Origin: Bremerella sp. P1
GTDB taxonomy: Bacteria; Planctomycetota; Planctomycetia; Pirellulales; Pirellulaceae
Reading direction: 5' to 3'
Assembly (NCBI RefSeq): GCF_028748185.1
Contig: NZ_CP118164.1
Location: forward strand, 1-64,000
Length of the DNA: 64,000 bases
The position numbers were made by a program, and so were the translations under genes. The notes below the pieces were generated by a model. It was given only the letters and a program-made list of their open reading frames with translations. It had not been told where the DNA came from and made no database searches. Positions 30,011 to 39,521 of the stretch are shown piece by piece; position 1 is the first letter of the stretch; the number at the start of each line of letters is the position of its first letter.

Positions 30011-32331
30011 GCACTCCGCGCGAGCCACTTCCTGATTCGATTATTCAGCTGCTTTCCACGCTTCGCAGCCGCATCCGCCGCTATGTCATCCTCGAAGGCA
30101 TCGCCGCCATTGTCGTGTGGCTGGGTATCGTCTTCTGGGTCGGCCTGGGCATCGATTACCTGCCGGTAACGTTCGGTGCCAGCGAAATGCCGGTCGAAGC
30201 ACGCACCGTGCTTTTGGCGATTGCCGGCATTGGCACCCTTTGGATAGCCATTCAATTCATCTTCCGTCGACTCGCCGTCAGCATGCCCAACCGCAGTTTG
30301 GCCCTGTTGATCGAACGTCGTTTCCCGCAGTTTGGCGAAAGCTTGCTGACCACGGTCGAAGCTGCCGAATCGCAGGCAGTCGCCGACGAGTACGAGCAGG
30401 AGATGCTCTCCAAGACACGGCACGATGCGTTGGCCGCTTTGCCGGAAGCGAAACTTACCGACCTCTTCGATCCTACGCCCCTGTGGCGCAAGGGGACCGC
30501 GGCCGTCGCCGCCGTGCTCAGTATAGGCGTGTTCGCCCTGATCGCGTTTCCTGCGTTTCAGACCTGGGTCAGCCGTCTGGCCCTCAGCGAAGAAACCTGG
30601 CCGAGGTTGGCCCGGATTGAAGTCGTCGGCCTCGAGATTCTTCAGCGCAACGAAACCGGCGGTCAGGAAGGATCAACGACGGTCGTCATTCCATTCACCG
30701 ACAAGACGGTGAAAATCGCCCGAGGCAGTTCCGTTCGATTGTTGGTCGCCGCCGACACCAATGCCTCGTACACGCCGCGTTACTGCACGTTCGTTTATCG
30801 CACCAGCGATGGCATCTCGGACTCGGTCCGCATGCAGCGCGTAGGTGCGACCAGTGAAGATGGCAAGATGCCATTCGTCTTCGATCGTAAGCCCCTGACC
30901 GGGATGACTACCTCGCTTACGTTTGATGTCATTGGCTACGACCACAAGATGGCCGACTATCGGATCGAGGTCGTCGATCGACCATTCATCACCAGCAGCG
31001 AAGTCGACGCTGTGCTACCTGAGTACACCGGGCTCTTGCCACGTAAGGAAGTCGTCTCCGGCGCTACCCAGTTGCCGGTTGGCTCACAAGTCACGTTGAG
31101 CATGACGACCAGCAAGCCGGTCGTCTCGGCAACGCTGTTCGATCTTTCGACCCAAGAGTCGCAAGAGCTGACCTTCGATCCACCGGTTACCACCATTCGC
31201 CAGGAATACACCAGCATCTCGCGGGACTTGCCGTTAGAGGTTTCGCTGCACGATATCGACGGCGTTACCAACGAGATACCTTACCGATTGAAGATCGCTG
31301 CCGTACCTGACTCGCCGCCGGCGGTCGAAATGCGGCCGGTGGGCATCGGCACGGCGATCACCCAGAACGCTCAGATTCGGCTGGAAGGCCGCATCCAGGA
31401 TGACTTCGGAGTCGCTCGCTCGTGGGTCGAAATCCAGGTCATCGGCGGAGCTAAGATGGAGCTTCCTATCACGACCGACGCCGATGGAGCGTTCACCACG
31501 ACCATCGACCTGAAGAATCAGCAGACGCCCGACGGTGTTCTCCGTGTCATCCCGGACGACAAACTGACCATTGCTGTCTTCGCCCAGGACAAATGCGATC
31601 TGGATGGGGAAGGGAATATCGGTACGGCTGACCGGCTTCAATTAGATGTCGTCACGGCGGACAAGCTGCTATCCCTGCTGGAAGGACGTGAACTTGACCT
31701 GCGTCGCCGCTTCGAGCAGATCCGCGACGAGACCATGCGGCTGCGCGAGGAATACGCCCGCATCCAGATCGACGCAAAGCGGTTTGCCCTCGGTGCCGAG
31801 AAGTTTGCTGCCTCGGAAACCACCCTCCAGGAGGGCGGGGAACCGCAAGATCCACAAGAATTGTTCCGTAAGGCACTCGATCTGCAGAGATTACGAATCC
31901 AACGAGCTCAGCAGGCTAGTAAGAAGGCCGACGGAGAACTCGTGGGAATTCGGGTCGGTTTCGAAGAAATTCGGGTAGAACTCACGTCTAACCGGATGGA
32001 TACGACCGCTCGAAAGGAACGACTCGAGAAAATGATTATCGAGCCGATTGCCAAGCTTTCGGACCCAATGCATGCCCAATTACAGAGCACAACGCAAGAA
32101 TTGGAGGCACTCTACGATCAGCCCGAGCCATTTATGCCGGTTGTAGAGGTTGCCCTGGAGCAAACGGACGCAATCATTCTCGAAATGGAACGTATCCTAG
32201 AGAAGATGTTTGATTTGGAGAACTTCAACGAACTTATGGAAAAGATGCGTCAACTGATCGACGCACAGACTGATCTTCGCGAAGAAACGGAAGATTTGCG
32301 GAAGAAGCAGATCCTAGATCTGTTAAAGTAA
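30007..32331 (+). CDS. Large membrane protein with coiled-coil end (DUF4175-like layout)
   Basis: A protein of about 774 residues. The start at 30007 overlaps the previous stop as ATGA; an in-frame ATG 30 nt upstream is less likely. There are three N-terminal helices, at about residues 25-48, 62-82 and 160-185. A long beta-rich periplasmic region follows, and the last 220 residues are strongly charged coiled coil ('LDLRRRFEQIRDETMRLREE'). The layout recalls DUF4175 proteins, which often sit beside MoxR/VWA genes, but I cannot confirm the family. The next gene begins at once, so the run continues. Confidence 0.7.
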   Translation: MSTPREPLPDSIIQLLSTLRSRIRRYVILEGIAAIVVWLGIVFWVGLGIDYLPVTFGASEMPVEARTVLLAIAGIGTLWIAIQFIFRRLAVSMPNRSLALLIERRFPQFGESLLTTVEAAESQAVADEYEQEMLSKTRHDALAALPEAKLTDLFDPTPLWRKGTAAVAAVLSIGVFALIAFPAFQTWVSRLALSEETWPRLARIEVVGLEILQRNETGGQEGSTTVVIPFTDKTVKIARGSSVRLLVAADTNASYTPRYCTFVYRTSDGISDSVRMQRVGATSEDGKMPFVFDRKPLTGMTTSLTFDVIGYDHKMADYRIEVVDRPFITSSEVDAVLPEYTGLLPRKEVVSGATQLPVGSQVTLSMTTSKPVVSATLFDLSTQESQELTFDPPVTTIRQEYTSISRDLPLEVSLHDIDGVTNEIPYRLKIAAVPDSPPAVEMRPVGIGTAITQNAQIRLEGRIQDDFGVARSWVEIQVIGGAKMELPITTDADGAFTTTIDLKNQQTPDGVLRVIPDDKLTIAVFAQDKCDLDGEGNIGTADRLQLDVVTADKLLSLLEGRELDLRRRFEQIRDETMRLREEYARIQIDAKRFALGAEKFAASETTLQEGGEPQDPQELFRKALDLQRLRIQRAQQASKKADGELVGIRVGFEEIRVELTSNRMDTTARKERLEKMIIEPIAKLSDPMHAQLQSTTQELEALYDQPEPFMPVVEVALEQTDAIILEMERILEKMFDLENFNELMEKMRQLIDAQTDLREETEDLRKKQILDLLK

Positions 32332-32391
32332 ATGTCCTCAGGTGGTTACAATGTGATCACCCACCCCTTTTCTCATCCTAGGGAGAACACG

Positions 32392-34362
32392 ATGCCTACT
32401 AGTCCTTCGATTCGAAGTGCGCTGTTTGGACTGCGAGGGCTGATTCTCCTTACTTGCATCGCGGTCACCGCGGGCCTTGCTCAGGCCCAGGCTCCTGAAG
32501 TCTCCTCGAAGGACAACCTGGCCGAACGTCAACAACAGCTCAGTGCCAATTTCGACGTGCTCGAAAAGCTGATGCTCAAGATGGCTGATATCGACGAGGC
32601 CAATAATCCCCAGCGAGCCAACTTGCTCCGCGAAGCCGTTCGCAACAGTCGCAACCTGCGTGTCTTGTCGCGAATGGAAGAGACGACCGGCTCGCTCACG
32701 GAGGGACAACTTAAGCGGGCAACCGATCAGCAAACCATGATTGAGAACGATCTTCGGACGCTCCTCAAGCTTCTACAAAGTGAAAACCGCGACGAGCAGA
32801 TCAAAGACGAAGAAGCCCGCATCAAGTCCTATATCAAGTCGGCCCAAAAGCTACTAAATCGTCAGCGAAGTATCCAAGGTCGAACCGAAGGGGGTGCTAA
32901 GACGCAGCCGCTTTCCGACGAACAAGCTCGCTTGGCGGATGACGCCAAATCCCTTTCCGATGAAATCGCCGAGCAGGAAGAAGGGGGCCGCCCTGAAGAC
33001 GCTTCCAAAGATGGCGATGCCAAGTCGAAGGATGGCAAGTCTGGTGATTCGGATGACAAAAAGGGACAATCCGACGATTCCAAAGAAGGCGACAACCAGG
33101 AAGGGGAGTCAGGCGAGAACAAGTCTGGCGACATGAACCAATCTGGCGAATCCCAAGAGGGCCAAAGCAAAGAAGGGCAATCGAAGGAGGGACAGTCGAA
33201 AGAAGGTGAGTCCAAAGAAGGACAGTCTTCCGATTCCGAAGGGGAACCCAAAGAAGGGGAATCATCCGACCAGGAAATGAAGGAAGGCGAACCCAAAGAG
33301 GGTGACTCCGAGAAAAAGGAAGGGGATTCCCAGAAGCAAGAAGGCCAAATGGGTGAGTCCCCCATGGATGGCCAATCGCAGGAAAGCCAAGAGGGCGAGT
33401 CCGGCGAACAAAGCCAGCAGAGCCAACAAGGTCAGCAAAACCAGCAGCAAGGCCAACAGGGGCAACAAGGTCAGCAGGGCGAACAAGGCGAGCAAAATCA
33501 GCAGCAACAACAACAGCAACAACAAGAATTCTCGCCCCGCAAGCGAATTGAAGAAGCTCAGCGGCGAATGGAAGAGGCCCAGAAGAAGCTCGACGAAGCC
33601 GACAAGGATGGTGCTGTTCAAGAGCAACAAGCGGCTCGCGATGAGTTGGCCCAGGCCATTGCCGAGTTGGAAGAAATCCTGCGTCAGCTTCGCGAAGAAG
33701 AAATCGAGCGAGTTTTGGCTCGCCTGGAAGCACGTTTCACGAAGATGCTCGAAATGCAGCTTCGCGTGAATGACGATACCGAACGACTCTCGCAGATTCC
33801 GCTCGACCAGCGCGGATCGGCTGAAGACGCCGAAGCGGGCAAGCTCAGCTTCGCCGAAAAGCAAATCATTGTCGAAGCCGACAAGTGCCTGGAATTGCTC
33901 AAAGAGGAAGGCTCTTCGATCGCGTTTCCCGAATCGATGATGATGGTTCGCGAAGACATGGCCGAAGTTGCCAATCGGCTGGGACAAGCCAAGCTCGACA
34001 GTTTGACCATCACCATTGAAGAAGACATCGTCATGGGGCTCGAGGAACTGCTCGAAGCCCTCAAGCAAGCTCAGAAGGATCAGGAAGAACGCAAACAACA
34101 ACAGCAGCAACAGCAACAACAGCAGCAGCAACAGGGTGAAGAACCGCTGGTCGACAAGATTGCCGAGCTCCGGCTGATCAAGTCGATGCAAGTTCGCGTG
34201 AATCAACGAACCAATCGATACGCTCAAATGCTGGACGACGCCGACGACGATGTCGGTCAAGCGACCAGCGAAGATTTGAAGAATCTGTTGCGGGACTTGG
34301 CCGAGCGTCAAAGCCGCATTTACGACATCACTCGGGACAATGTTCAGGGGAAGAACCAATGA
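32392..34362 (+). CDS. Exported low-complexity Q- and KEGQS-rich coiled-coil protein
   Basis: A protein of about 656 residues from the ATG at 32392, which has AGGGAGA about 8 nt upstream and opens a signal peptide (to 'AQAQA'). A possible ATG at 32332 directly after the previous stop would add 20 polar residues. After a helical region comes a very long low-complexity tract (genome 32983-33528), first Lys/Glu/Ser/Asp/Gly with near-perfect KEGQS repeats, then Gln/Gly. A coiled coil follows, then a second poly-Gln tract (34093-34132) and a helical end. It resembles planctomycete proteins always found after MoxR/VWA genes. The stop overlaps the next start as ATGA. Confidence 0.75.
   Translation: MPTSPSIRSALFGLRGLILLTCIAVTAGLAQAQAPEVSSKDNLAERQQQLSANFDVLEKLMLKMADIDEANNPQRANLLREAVRNSRNLRVLSRMEETTGSLTEGQLKRATDQQTMIENDLRTLLKLLQSENRDEQIKDEEARIKSYIKSAQKLLNRQRSIQGRTEGGAKTQPLSDEQARLADDAKSLSDEIAEQEEGGRPEDASKDGDAKSKDGKSGDSDDKKGQSDDSKEGDNQEGESGENKSGDMNQSGESQEGQSKEGQSKEGQSKEGESKEGQSSDSEGEPKEGESSDQEMKEGEPKEGDSEKKEGDSQKQEGQMGESPMDGQSQESQEGESGEQSQQSQQGQQNQQQGQQGQQGQQGEQGEQNQQQQQQQQQEFSPRKRIEEAQRRMEEAQKKLDEADKDGAVQEQQAARDELAQAIAELEEILRQLREEEIERVLARLEARFTKMLEMQLRVNDDTERLSQIPLDQRGSAEDAEAGKLSFAEKQIIVEADKCLELLKEEGSSIAFPESMMMVREDMAEVANRLGQAKLDSLTITIEEDIVMGLEELLEALKQAQKDQEERKQQQQQQQQQQQQQGEEPLVDKIAELRLIKSMQVRVNQRTNRYAQMLDDADDDVGQATSEDLKNLLRDLAERQSRIYDITRDNVQGKNQ
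33157..33225 (+). repeat. Tandem 15-nt coding repeat (KEGQS units)
   Basis: Repeated 15-nt units coding for KEGQS or KEGES inside the low-complexity protein. Codons vary between units (AAA/AAG, GGG/GGA/GGC), so the protein repeat is better kept than the DNA repeat. Confidence 0.75.
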
Positions 34363-35423
34363 GTTTTCGCCGAATTGCCTGCTGCGTTTGCAGTATCGTC
34401 GCTCTCGGGGGACTACATGTTTCCGCAGGATTTGCTCACGCGGAATCGGGTCTCGCCGTTGCCGACCATTGGGCCCCTCCCACACGTGAACAACTGGCGG
34501 AAGAACTCACCGCCTGGAGCCAGATCACCAATGCTCCGTCTGACACCAAGCAAAAGCTGCTGACCCTCTGGGGTGAAGATAGCGAGACGACGCTCAGCCT
34601 GCGAGATCTGCTCGACCAATCGCTTGAAATCAGCTCGGTCGATATTTGGCAACAGCTTCAAGCCTTCCAAGACACCAGCATCTACCAAGGTCCGATCGAA
34701 CTCGACCCAAGCAACCCTGACGCCTGGCCGCCAGGTTTCCTGGTGAACCATGCCAAATTCGTCTATGGCAAATGGCTTGCGGAAAAAGGGTTCTACGATG
34801 AAGCCCTCAAAGAACTGAGCGAACCGACGCCGGATCAGGTTGTCGACCCAGCCGCTCTGTTGTTCTTTGAAGCGGCTTGCCAACACTATCTTCTGCAGAA
34901 GGAAGAGTGTGTGGGCACGCTCAAACAGCTGCTGGCCCGTTCGGAAGGACTTCCGGCCCGGTACCTCGCGTTGTCGCAGATGATGCTTAAAGACATTGAA
35001 CCACTCGAGACCGATTCCTTGGACGAAGTTGCCCGCCTGATGCGGGACATCGAGCGTCGCCTCGATATGGGCCGTGCCGGCAAGAAGGTCCGCAAGACCG
35101 AAGAAGATGTCGTCGCCAAGCTCGACAAGATGATCGAAGAACTCGAGAAGCAACGTCAACAACAGCAGCAGCAACAGCAATCCCAACAGGGTAGCGGCCA
35201 GGGATCGCAGCCGCAGCAAGACAGTATGCCTGGCAGCGAAAGCGGTCCTGGCAATGTCGACACGAAAGAAATCAAGAGCAAGGGAGAGTGGGGCAACCTA
35301 CCTCCAAAAGAACGCCAGGAAGCGTTGCAGCAAATCTCAAACGAATACCCTTCGCATTATCGCCGGGCGATTGAAGAGTACTTCCGCAAGATTGCCCGCG
35401 ACCCATCCTCAGCCAACAACTAA
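34359..35423 (+). CDS. Exported TPR-like protein with glutamine tract
   Basis: A 354-residue protein with a signal peptide ending near 'GFAHA'. Residues 30-240 are helical and TPR-like ('LAEKGFYDEALKELSEPTPDQ', 'FFEAACQHYLLQKEE'). Around residues 264-285 there is a Gln-rich tract, and the C-terminal 40 residues form 'NLPPKERQEALQQI' and 'HYRRAIEEYFRKIA', a motif I associate with planctomycete proteins of this cluster. The ATG overlaps the previous stop (ATGA), so translation is coupled to the Q-rich protein, with which it shares the Gln tract. No enzyme motif. Confidence 0.75.
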   Translation: MSFRRIACCVCSIVALGGLHVSAGFAHAESGLAVADHWAPPTREQLAEELTAWSQITNAPSDTKQKLLTLWGEDSETTLSLRDLLDQSLEISSVDIWQQLQAFQDTSIYQGPIELDPSNPDAWPPGFLVNHAKFVYGKWLAEKGFYDEALKELSEPTPDQVVDPAALLFFEAACQHYLLQKEECVGTLKQLLARSEGLPARYLALSQMMLKDIEPLETDSLDEVARLMRDIERRLDMGRAGKKVRKTEEDVVAKLDKMIEELEKQRQQQQQQQQSQQGSGQGSQPQQDSMPGSESGPGNVDTKEIKSKGEWGNLPPKERQEALQQISNEYPSHYRRAIEEYFRKIARDPSSANN

Positions 35424-35459
35424 CCACACGACTTTTGTCGCTCTGAGACATGACGCCTC

Positions 35460-36686
35460 ATGAAGACGCTTTCCCTCATCATGCTTTCGCTCCTCGCCGC
35501 TGGTCCAGCGGTCGAGGTGCAGCAATTGGACGGATCCAAAACTAGCGGCGACCTGATCGAGTTGTCGGCCGACTCCCTGGAAATTCAGCTTGCCGATGGC
35601 AAGTCTTCCGTCTTTCCTGCCAAAGACATCATCAGCGTCCGCCCGGTCCAACCTTCGGACATCGCTGAAAAGCAACCGGTCACCAAAGAGCTGTTCTTTG
35701 CCGATGGTTCGCGATTGCTAACGGCAGACATGCTCGTCTCGTCACGCAATGCCGAGTTGATGCTTCCCAGGGGAGCCCGCGTCGAAATTGGCAGAAGTGC
35801 CCTCAAAGGGGTGCGACTGCTTCCGACCGATCCACAATCGGACGACGACCCGCTGAAAGAAAAGTGGGATGAACTTGCCAAAGAGCACACCGGCGGCGAT
35901 GCCATTGTTCTCAACCGCGAAGGCATGCTGACCGTACAAGAGGTTGTCATTCATGGAGTGACTGCCGATGGCGTGAAGATCCAGCTCGACGACATCACAA
36001 CAACCGTCAATCCATCGAAGCTATACGGGCTTCTCTTCTATCAGCGTGCCGCAAGAGAGTTTCCTGCGCCCCTCTGTGTCGTGCACTTGAATGACAATTC
36101 GACACTCGTCGCGCGCTCGATCAAGATGAACAATGGCCAAACGCGGGTGACCGTCCTGACGGGCACCGAAATACCGATTCCATTCGACCGCATCACAAAG
36201 CTCGACTTCGCCGCCGGAAACATCCAGTTTTTAGACGAGCTGAAACCGGCTCGCATTACCTGGACACCGGTTCTTAAGTCGGCCATCGCGGTGGATGACC
36301 TATCCTTGGTGTATGCCCCACGCATGAACCAATCGTTCCAGGGAGATGCGATTCAACTCGAAGAAGATCAGCAGCCCCAGGTTTACTCCCGCGGCATCGC
36401 GGTCCATGCGACCTCGGAACTGCTTTACCAACTACCATCAGGCTTCCGCCAACTGCAGATGCGTGTCGGGATCGCCCCAGAAAGCTTGGGTACCTGCACG
36501 GCGAAACTGCAGATTATTGGCGATCAGAAGATCTTGTTTGAAAAAGAATTTAACGACGAAACCCCGCCCGAAGATATCGCCTTGAACATCTCAGGCGTCA
36601 GCCGACTCAAAATTGTAGTCGACGCAAATGACGGCGAAGATTTCGGCGACGTGCTGCACCTCTGCCAGGCACGCTTGCTCAAGTAA
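35460..36686 (+). CDS. Exported NPCBM/NEW2-domain protein
   Basis: A 408-residue protein with a short signal peptide (1-15). Residues 20-60 have the small beta unit 'LSADSLEIQLADGKSSVFPAKDI', and similar strands recur twice, suggesting three SH3-like repeats. The C-terminal 150 residues fit NPCBM, a carbohydrate-binding beta domain often fused to glycosidases: 'YSRGIAVHATSELLYQLPSGF', then 'GDQKILFEKEF' and the final 'VVDANDGEDFGDVLHLCQARL'. No glycosidase domain is attached. It starts 36 bp after the TPR-like gene and stops 17 bp before the protease, so it belongs to the same run. Confidence 0.82.
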   Translation: MKTLSLIMLSLLAAGPAVEVQQLDGSKTSGDLIELSADSLEIQLADGKSSVFPAKDIISVRPVQPSDIAEKQPVTKELFFADGSRLLTADMLVSSRNAELMLPRGARVEIGRSALKGVRLLPTDPQSDDDPLKEKWDELAKEHTGGDAIVLNREGMLTVQEVVIHGVTADGVKIQLDDITTTVNPSKLYGLLFYQRAAREFPAPLCVVHLNDNSTLVARSIKMNNGQTRVTVLTGTEIPIPFDRITKLDFAAGNIQFLDELKPARITWTPVLKSAIAVDDLSLVYAPRMNQSFQGDAIQLEEDQQPQVYSRGIAVHATSELLYQLPSGFRQLQMRVGIAPESLGTCTAKLQIIGDQKILFEKEFNDETPPEDIALNISGVSRLKIVVDANDGEDFGDVLHLCQARLLK

Positions 36687-36703
36687 TTCGAGAAGAAACC
36701 CGC

Positions 36704-38494
36704 ATGTTTCGCACTGTTCACATTGCCCCACTGATCGCACTTTCCCTCCTGTTTGCCTACCAGGCAAATGCAGTGGAGATGGATCTGGTTCTCAAAGCAG
36801 AACAGGAACGGATCGCAGCCGTCGCCAAGGCTTCGGCATCGACGATCTCGGTCTTCGCCGGCGCAGCCGGAGGTGGTAGCGGGGTCATCATCAGCCCCGA
36901 TGGCTACGCCGTCACCAACTTCCACGTGGCCGATCCTGCTGGCAACTTCATGAAGTGCAGCATGCCTGAGGACGGTGGCAAGGTTTACGATGCGGTCATC
37001 GTTGGCGTCGACCCAGTGGGGGACGTCGCGGTCATTAAGATGCTCGGACGAGATGACTTCCCGGCGGCCGAAATCGTCGATAGCAACTCGGTTCAGGCTG
37101 GCGACTGGTGCTTTGCCGTGGGCAACCCGTTTCTCTTGGCAACCGACTTGCAACCGACCGTTACCTGGGGCATCGTCTCCGGCGTACATCGCTATCAGTA
37201 CCCAGCCGGAACGCTGTTGGAATACACCGACTGCCTGCAGACCAATGCAGCCATTAACCCGGGCAACTCAGGCGGTCCTTTGTTCAACGACAAGGGTCAA
37301 CTCATCGGTATCAACGGTCGCGGCTCGTTCGAGAAGCGTGGCCGCGTCAACGTCGGCGTCGGCTACGCGATTTCCATCAACCAGGTCATGAACTTCCTGG
37401 GTTACCTGAAAAGTGGTCGCATCATCGACCACGCTACCTTGGGTGCCACGGTCACTACCGACACCGAAGGACGCGTCGTCGTGACCAACATTCTGAGTTC
37501 CTCCGACGCCTACCGACGTGGCCTGCGTTATGGCGACGAGATCGTCAGCTTCGGCAATCGCGAGATCACGACCGTCAACGGCTTCAAGAACATCCTCGGC
37601 ATTTACCCGCGCGGCTGGAGCATCCCGCTTTCATATCGCCGTGAAGGGAAACGCTACGATACGGTCGTTCGCCTGGCCGGTGTCCACTCGCGTCGAGAGC
37701 TGCTCGAGAAAACCGGGAACGCTCCTATTCCACCAAGTCCCGAAGAAGCCCCGCAGCCGGAAGATGGCGAGGAATCTCCCAAGGAAGAGGGCGAAGAAAA
37801 GCCGAAGAAGCCAATCCCTGTCCCCGGACACCCACCGAAGGAAGAGGCCAAGCCGCCGGAAGAGTGGAAGCACCTTTACCAGGAAAAGACAGGCTACGCC
37901 AACTATCAGTTCAACCAAGAGCATCAGAACCGCCTCCGCCAGGCCCTCGACGCGATGGGAGACTGGTCGCAGACCTCGGACAACTGGGAGCTGCAGTACT
38001 CGCTAGTCGATAACGATAACGGCACGATTCACATCGGGCCGATGACCGTCGAAGGTAAGATGGCCGGTGTCAATCACAATATTGAAATCGCCGGCGACCT
38101 GACCGAAAAGCTAGAGCCCTCAGGCAGCGGCGGTCTGTTCCTGGCGCTTTACAGCTGGAAGCGTCTGCTCCGCGAGAAATTCGACACCTTTGGTGAAGTC
38201 TATTACCTGGGCACCGCACCTCGACGCGATTTCGAAGTACAGTACGACGTACTTGTCGGCCTGTACGATGCCCTGGAAATCCGAGCCTACTTCGATCAAA
38301 AGACCGGGCAGTTGATGGTCCTGGAAATGTTCCCGGAGACCGATTCTGATCCGTGCGAAATTGAATTCAGCGAATACCGCGAGACCGATGGCTATACGCT
38401 TCCGCATCGGATGGTCGTTCGCTACGGCGACGATCCGTTCGATATCATCACGGTGAAAAAGTGGTCGGTGAAACCAGCCGGCGAAGGAGCGTAA
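36704..38494 (+). CDS. Exported HtrA-like serine protease with PDZ domain (intact triad)
   Basis: A 596-residue protein with a signal peptide ending near 'QANA'. The trypsin-like domain has all three catalytic residues: His74 in 'TNFHVAD', Asp107 in 'VGDVAVIKM' and Ser189 in 'NPGNSGGPL'. A PDZ domain (about 245-335) follows, with 'SDAYRRGLRYGDEIVSFGNREI'. A Pro/Glu/Lys linker (about 345-385) leads to a C-terminal domain of about 205 residues that I do not recognise. HtrA/DegP-type proteases degrade or refold exported proteins. It is the first of three neighbouring trypsin-fold genes and the only one with a triad. One base separates its stop from the next ATG. Confidence 0.92.
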   Translation: MFRTVHIAPLIALSLLFAYQANAVEMDLVLKAEQERIAAVAKASASTISVFAGAAGGGSGVIISPDGYAVTNFHVADPAGNFMKCSMPEDGGKVYDAVIVGVDPVGDVAVIKMLGRDDFPAAEIVDSNSVQAGDWCFAVGNPFLLATDLQPTVTWGIVSGVHRYQYPAGTLLEYTDCLQTNAAINPGNSGGPLFNDKGQLIGINGRGSFEKRGRVNVGVGYAISINQVMNFLGYLKSGRIIDHATLGATVTTDTEGRVVVTNILSSSDAYRRGLRYGDEIVSFGNREITTVNGFKNILGIYPRGWSIPLSYRREGKRYDTVVRLAGVHSRRELLEKTGNAPIPPSPEEAPQPEDGEESPKEEGEEKPKKPIPVPGHPPKEEAKPPEEWKHLYQEKTGYANYQFNQEHQNRLRQALDAMGDWSQTSDNWELQYSLVDNDNGTIHIGPMTVEGKMAGVNHNIEIAGDLTEKLEPSGSGGLFLALYSWKRLLREKFDTFGEVYYLGTAPRRDFEVQYDVLVGLYDALEIRAYFDQKTGQLMVLEMFPETDSDPCEIEFSEYRETDGYTLPHRMVVRYGDDPFDIITVKKWSVKPAGEGA

Positions 38495-38495
38495 A

Positions 38496-39521
38496 ATGAG
38501 TCGTAAGCACATTACTCAGACGCTGCTGGCCGCTGCAGTTGCCCTATGCGTGCTACTGCCTGGTCAAACGGCCAACGCCGAAGCCACCCTTCGTGAAGTG
38601 ACCCGCGACGTTCAACGTAAAGTCGTGAAGATCTACGGGGCAGGGGGCCTGCGTGGTCTCGAGTCGTACCAGTCCGGCAGTCTCATTTCCGATAAGGGAC
38701 ATGTCCTGACGGCGTGGAGCTACGTCCTTGACTCGAGCGTGATCACCGTCGTACTGGACGATGGCCGTCATTTCGTGGCAGAGCTTGCCGCAGCCGACCC
38801 TCGCTTCGGGATCGCACTGCTTAAGATCGACGCCGAAAACACACCGCACTTCAGCTTAGACAAAGGCGTCTCCCCCAAAGTGGGCGATCGCATCTTGTCG
38901 TTCAGCAACTTGTTCGGCATTGCCGCAGGGGACGAGCCCGCCAGCGTGCTAAGCGGCTACGTTTCCGCCATCACGCCTTTGGAAGCTCGACGCAGCACGT
39001 TCCCGTCTGCCTACCAAGGCCCTGTTCTGATCGTTGACGCGATCGTGAACAATCCCGGTGCCGCTGGTGGCGTGCTGACCGACCAGGACGGCAACTTCGC
39101 CGGCCTGCTGGGCAAAGAACTGCGTAGCTCGCGGAATGACATCTGGCTGAACTACGCGATCCCGATCGCCCAGTTACGAGAACCGATCGAGGACCTTCTA
39201 GCCGGCCGTTCGCGACCTGCGATCGATCCGGAGAAAGAGAAACCACTCTCGCCACTTACCTTGACTCACCTGGGCCTGGTGCTGGTGCCGAACGTGCTGG
39301 ATAAAACACCACCCTACGTGGAACGCGTTGAACGCGATTCCTTGGCTGCGGCGGCAAAGCTGCAACCGGATGATTTGATTCTGTACGCGGATGGAACGCT
39401 GATCTCTTCGCAAAAGGCGCTGATCGAAACGTTTAGCTACAAGGATCGAGACGATATCGTCTCGTTAACGGTGCTGCGCGACGGACAACTGGTCGAACTC
39501 ACTCTGAACGAACTGAAATAA
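38496..39521 (+). CDS. Trypsin-fold pseudo-protease with PDZ domain
   Basis: A 341-residue exported protein with the same layout as the protease before it: signal peptide (to 'TANA'), trypsin-like fold, then a PDZ-like end ('ERDSLAAAAKLQPDDLILYADG'). By alignment to the family, all three catalytic positions are replaced: the His site reads 'LTAWSYV' (Ser75), the Asp site 'DPRFGIALLKI' (Gly105) and the Ser site 'NPGAAGGVL' (Ala190). It should not cut peptide bonds. A scaffold, decoy or regulator of the active neighbour is a fair inference. It starts 1 bp after that gene and is followed directly by the third member. Confidence 0.88.
   Translation: MSRKHITQTLLAAAVALCVLLPGQTANAEATLREVTRDVQRKVVKIYGAGGLRGLESYQSGSLISDKGHVLTAWSYVLDSSVITVVLDDGRHFVAELAAADPRFGIALLKIDAENTPHFSLDKGVSPKVGDRILSFSNLFGIAAGDEPASVLSGYVSAITPLEARRSTFPSAYQGPVLIVDAIVNNPGAAGGVLTDQDGNFAGLLGKELRSSRNDIWLNYAIPIAQLREPIEDLLAGRSRPAIDPEKEKPLSPLTLTHLGLVLVPNVLDKTPPYVERVERDSLAAAAKLQPDDLILYADGTLISSQKALIETFSYKDRDDIVSLTVLRDGQLVELTLNELK

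Noticed and set aside
33262-34485. 407-codon Leu-rich frame on the minus strand, which looks like a membrane protein
   Set aside because: The poly-Leu runs are the reverse complement of the poly-Gln codons of the real gene on the plus strand.
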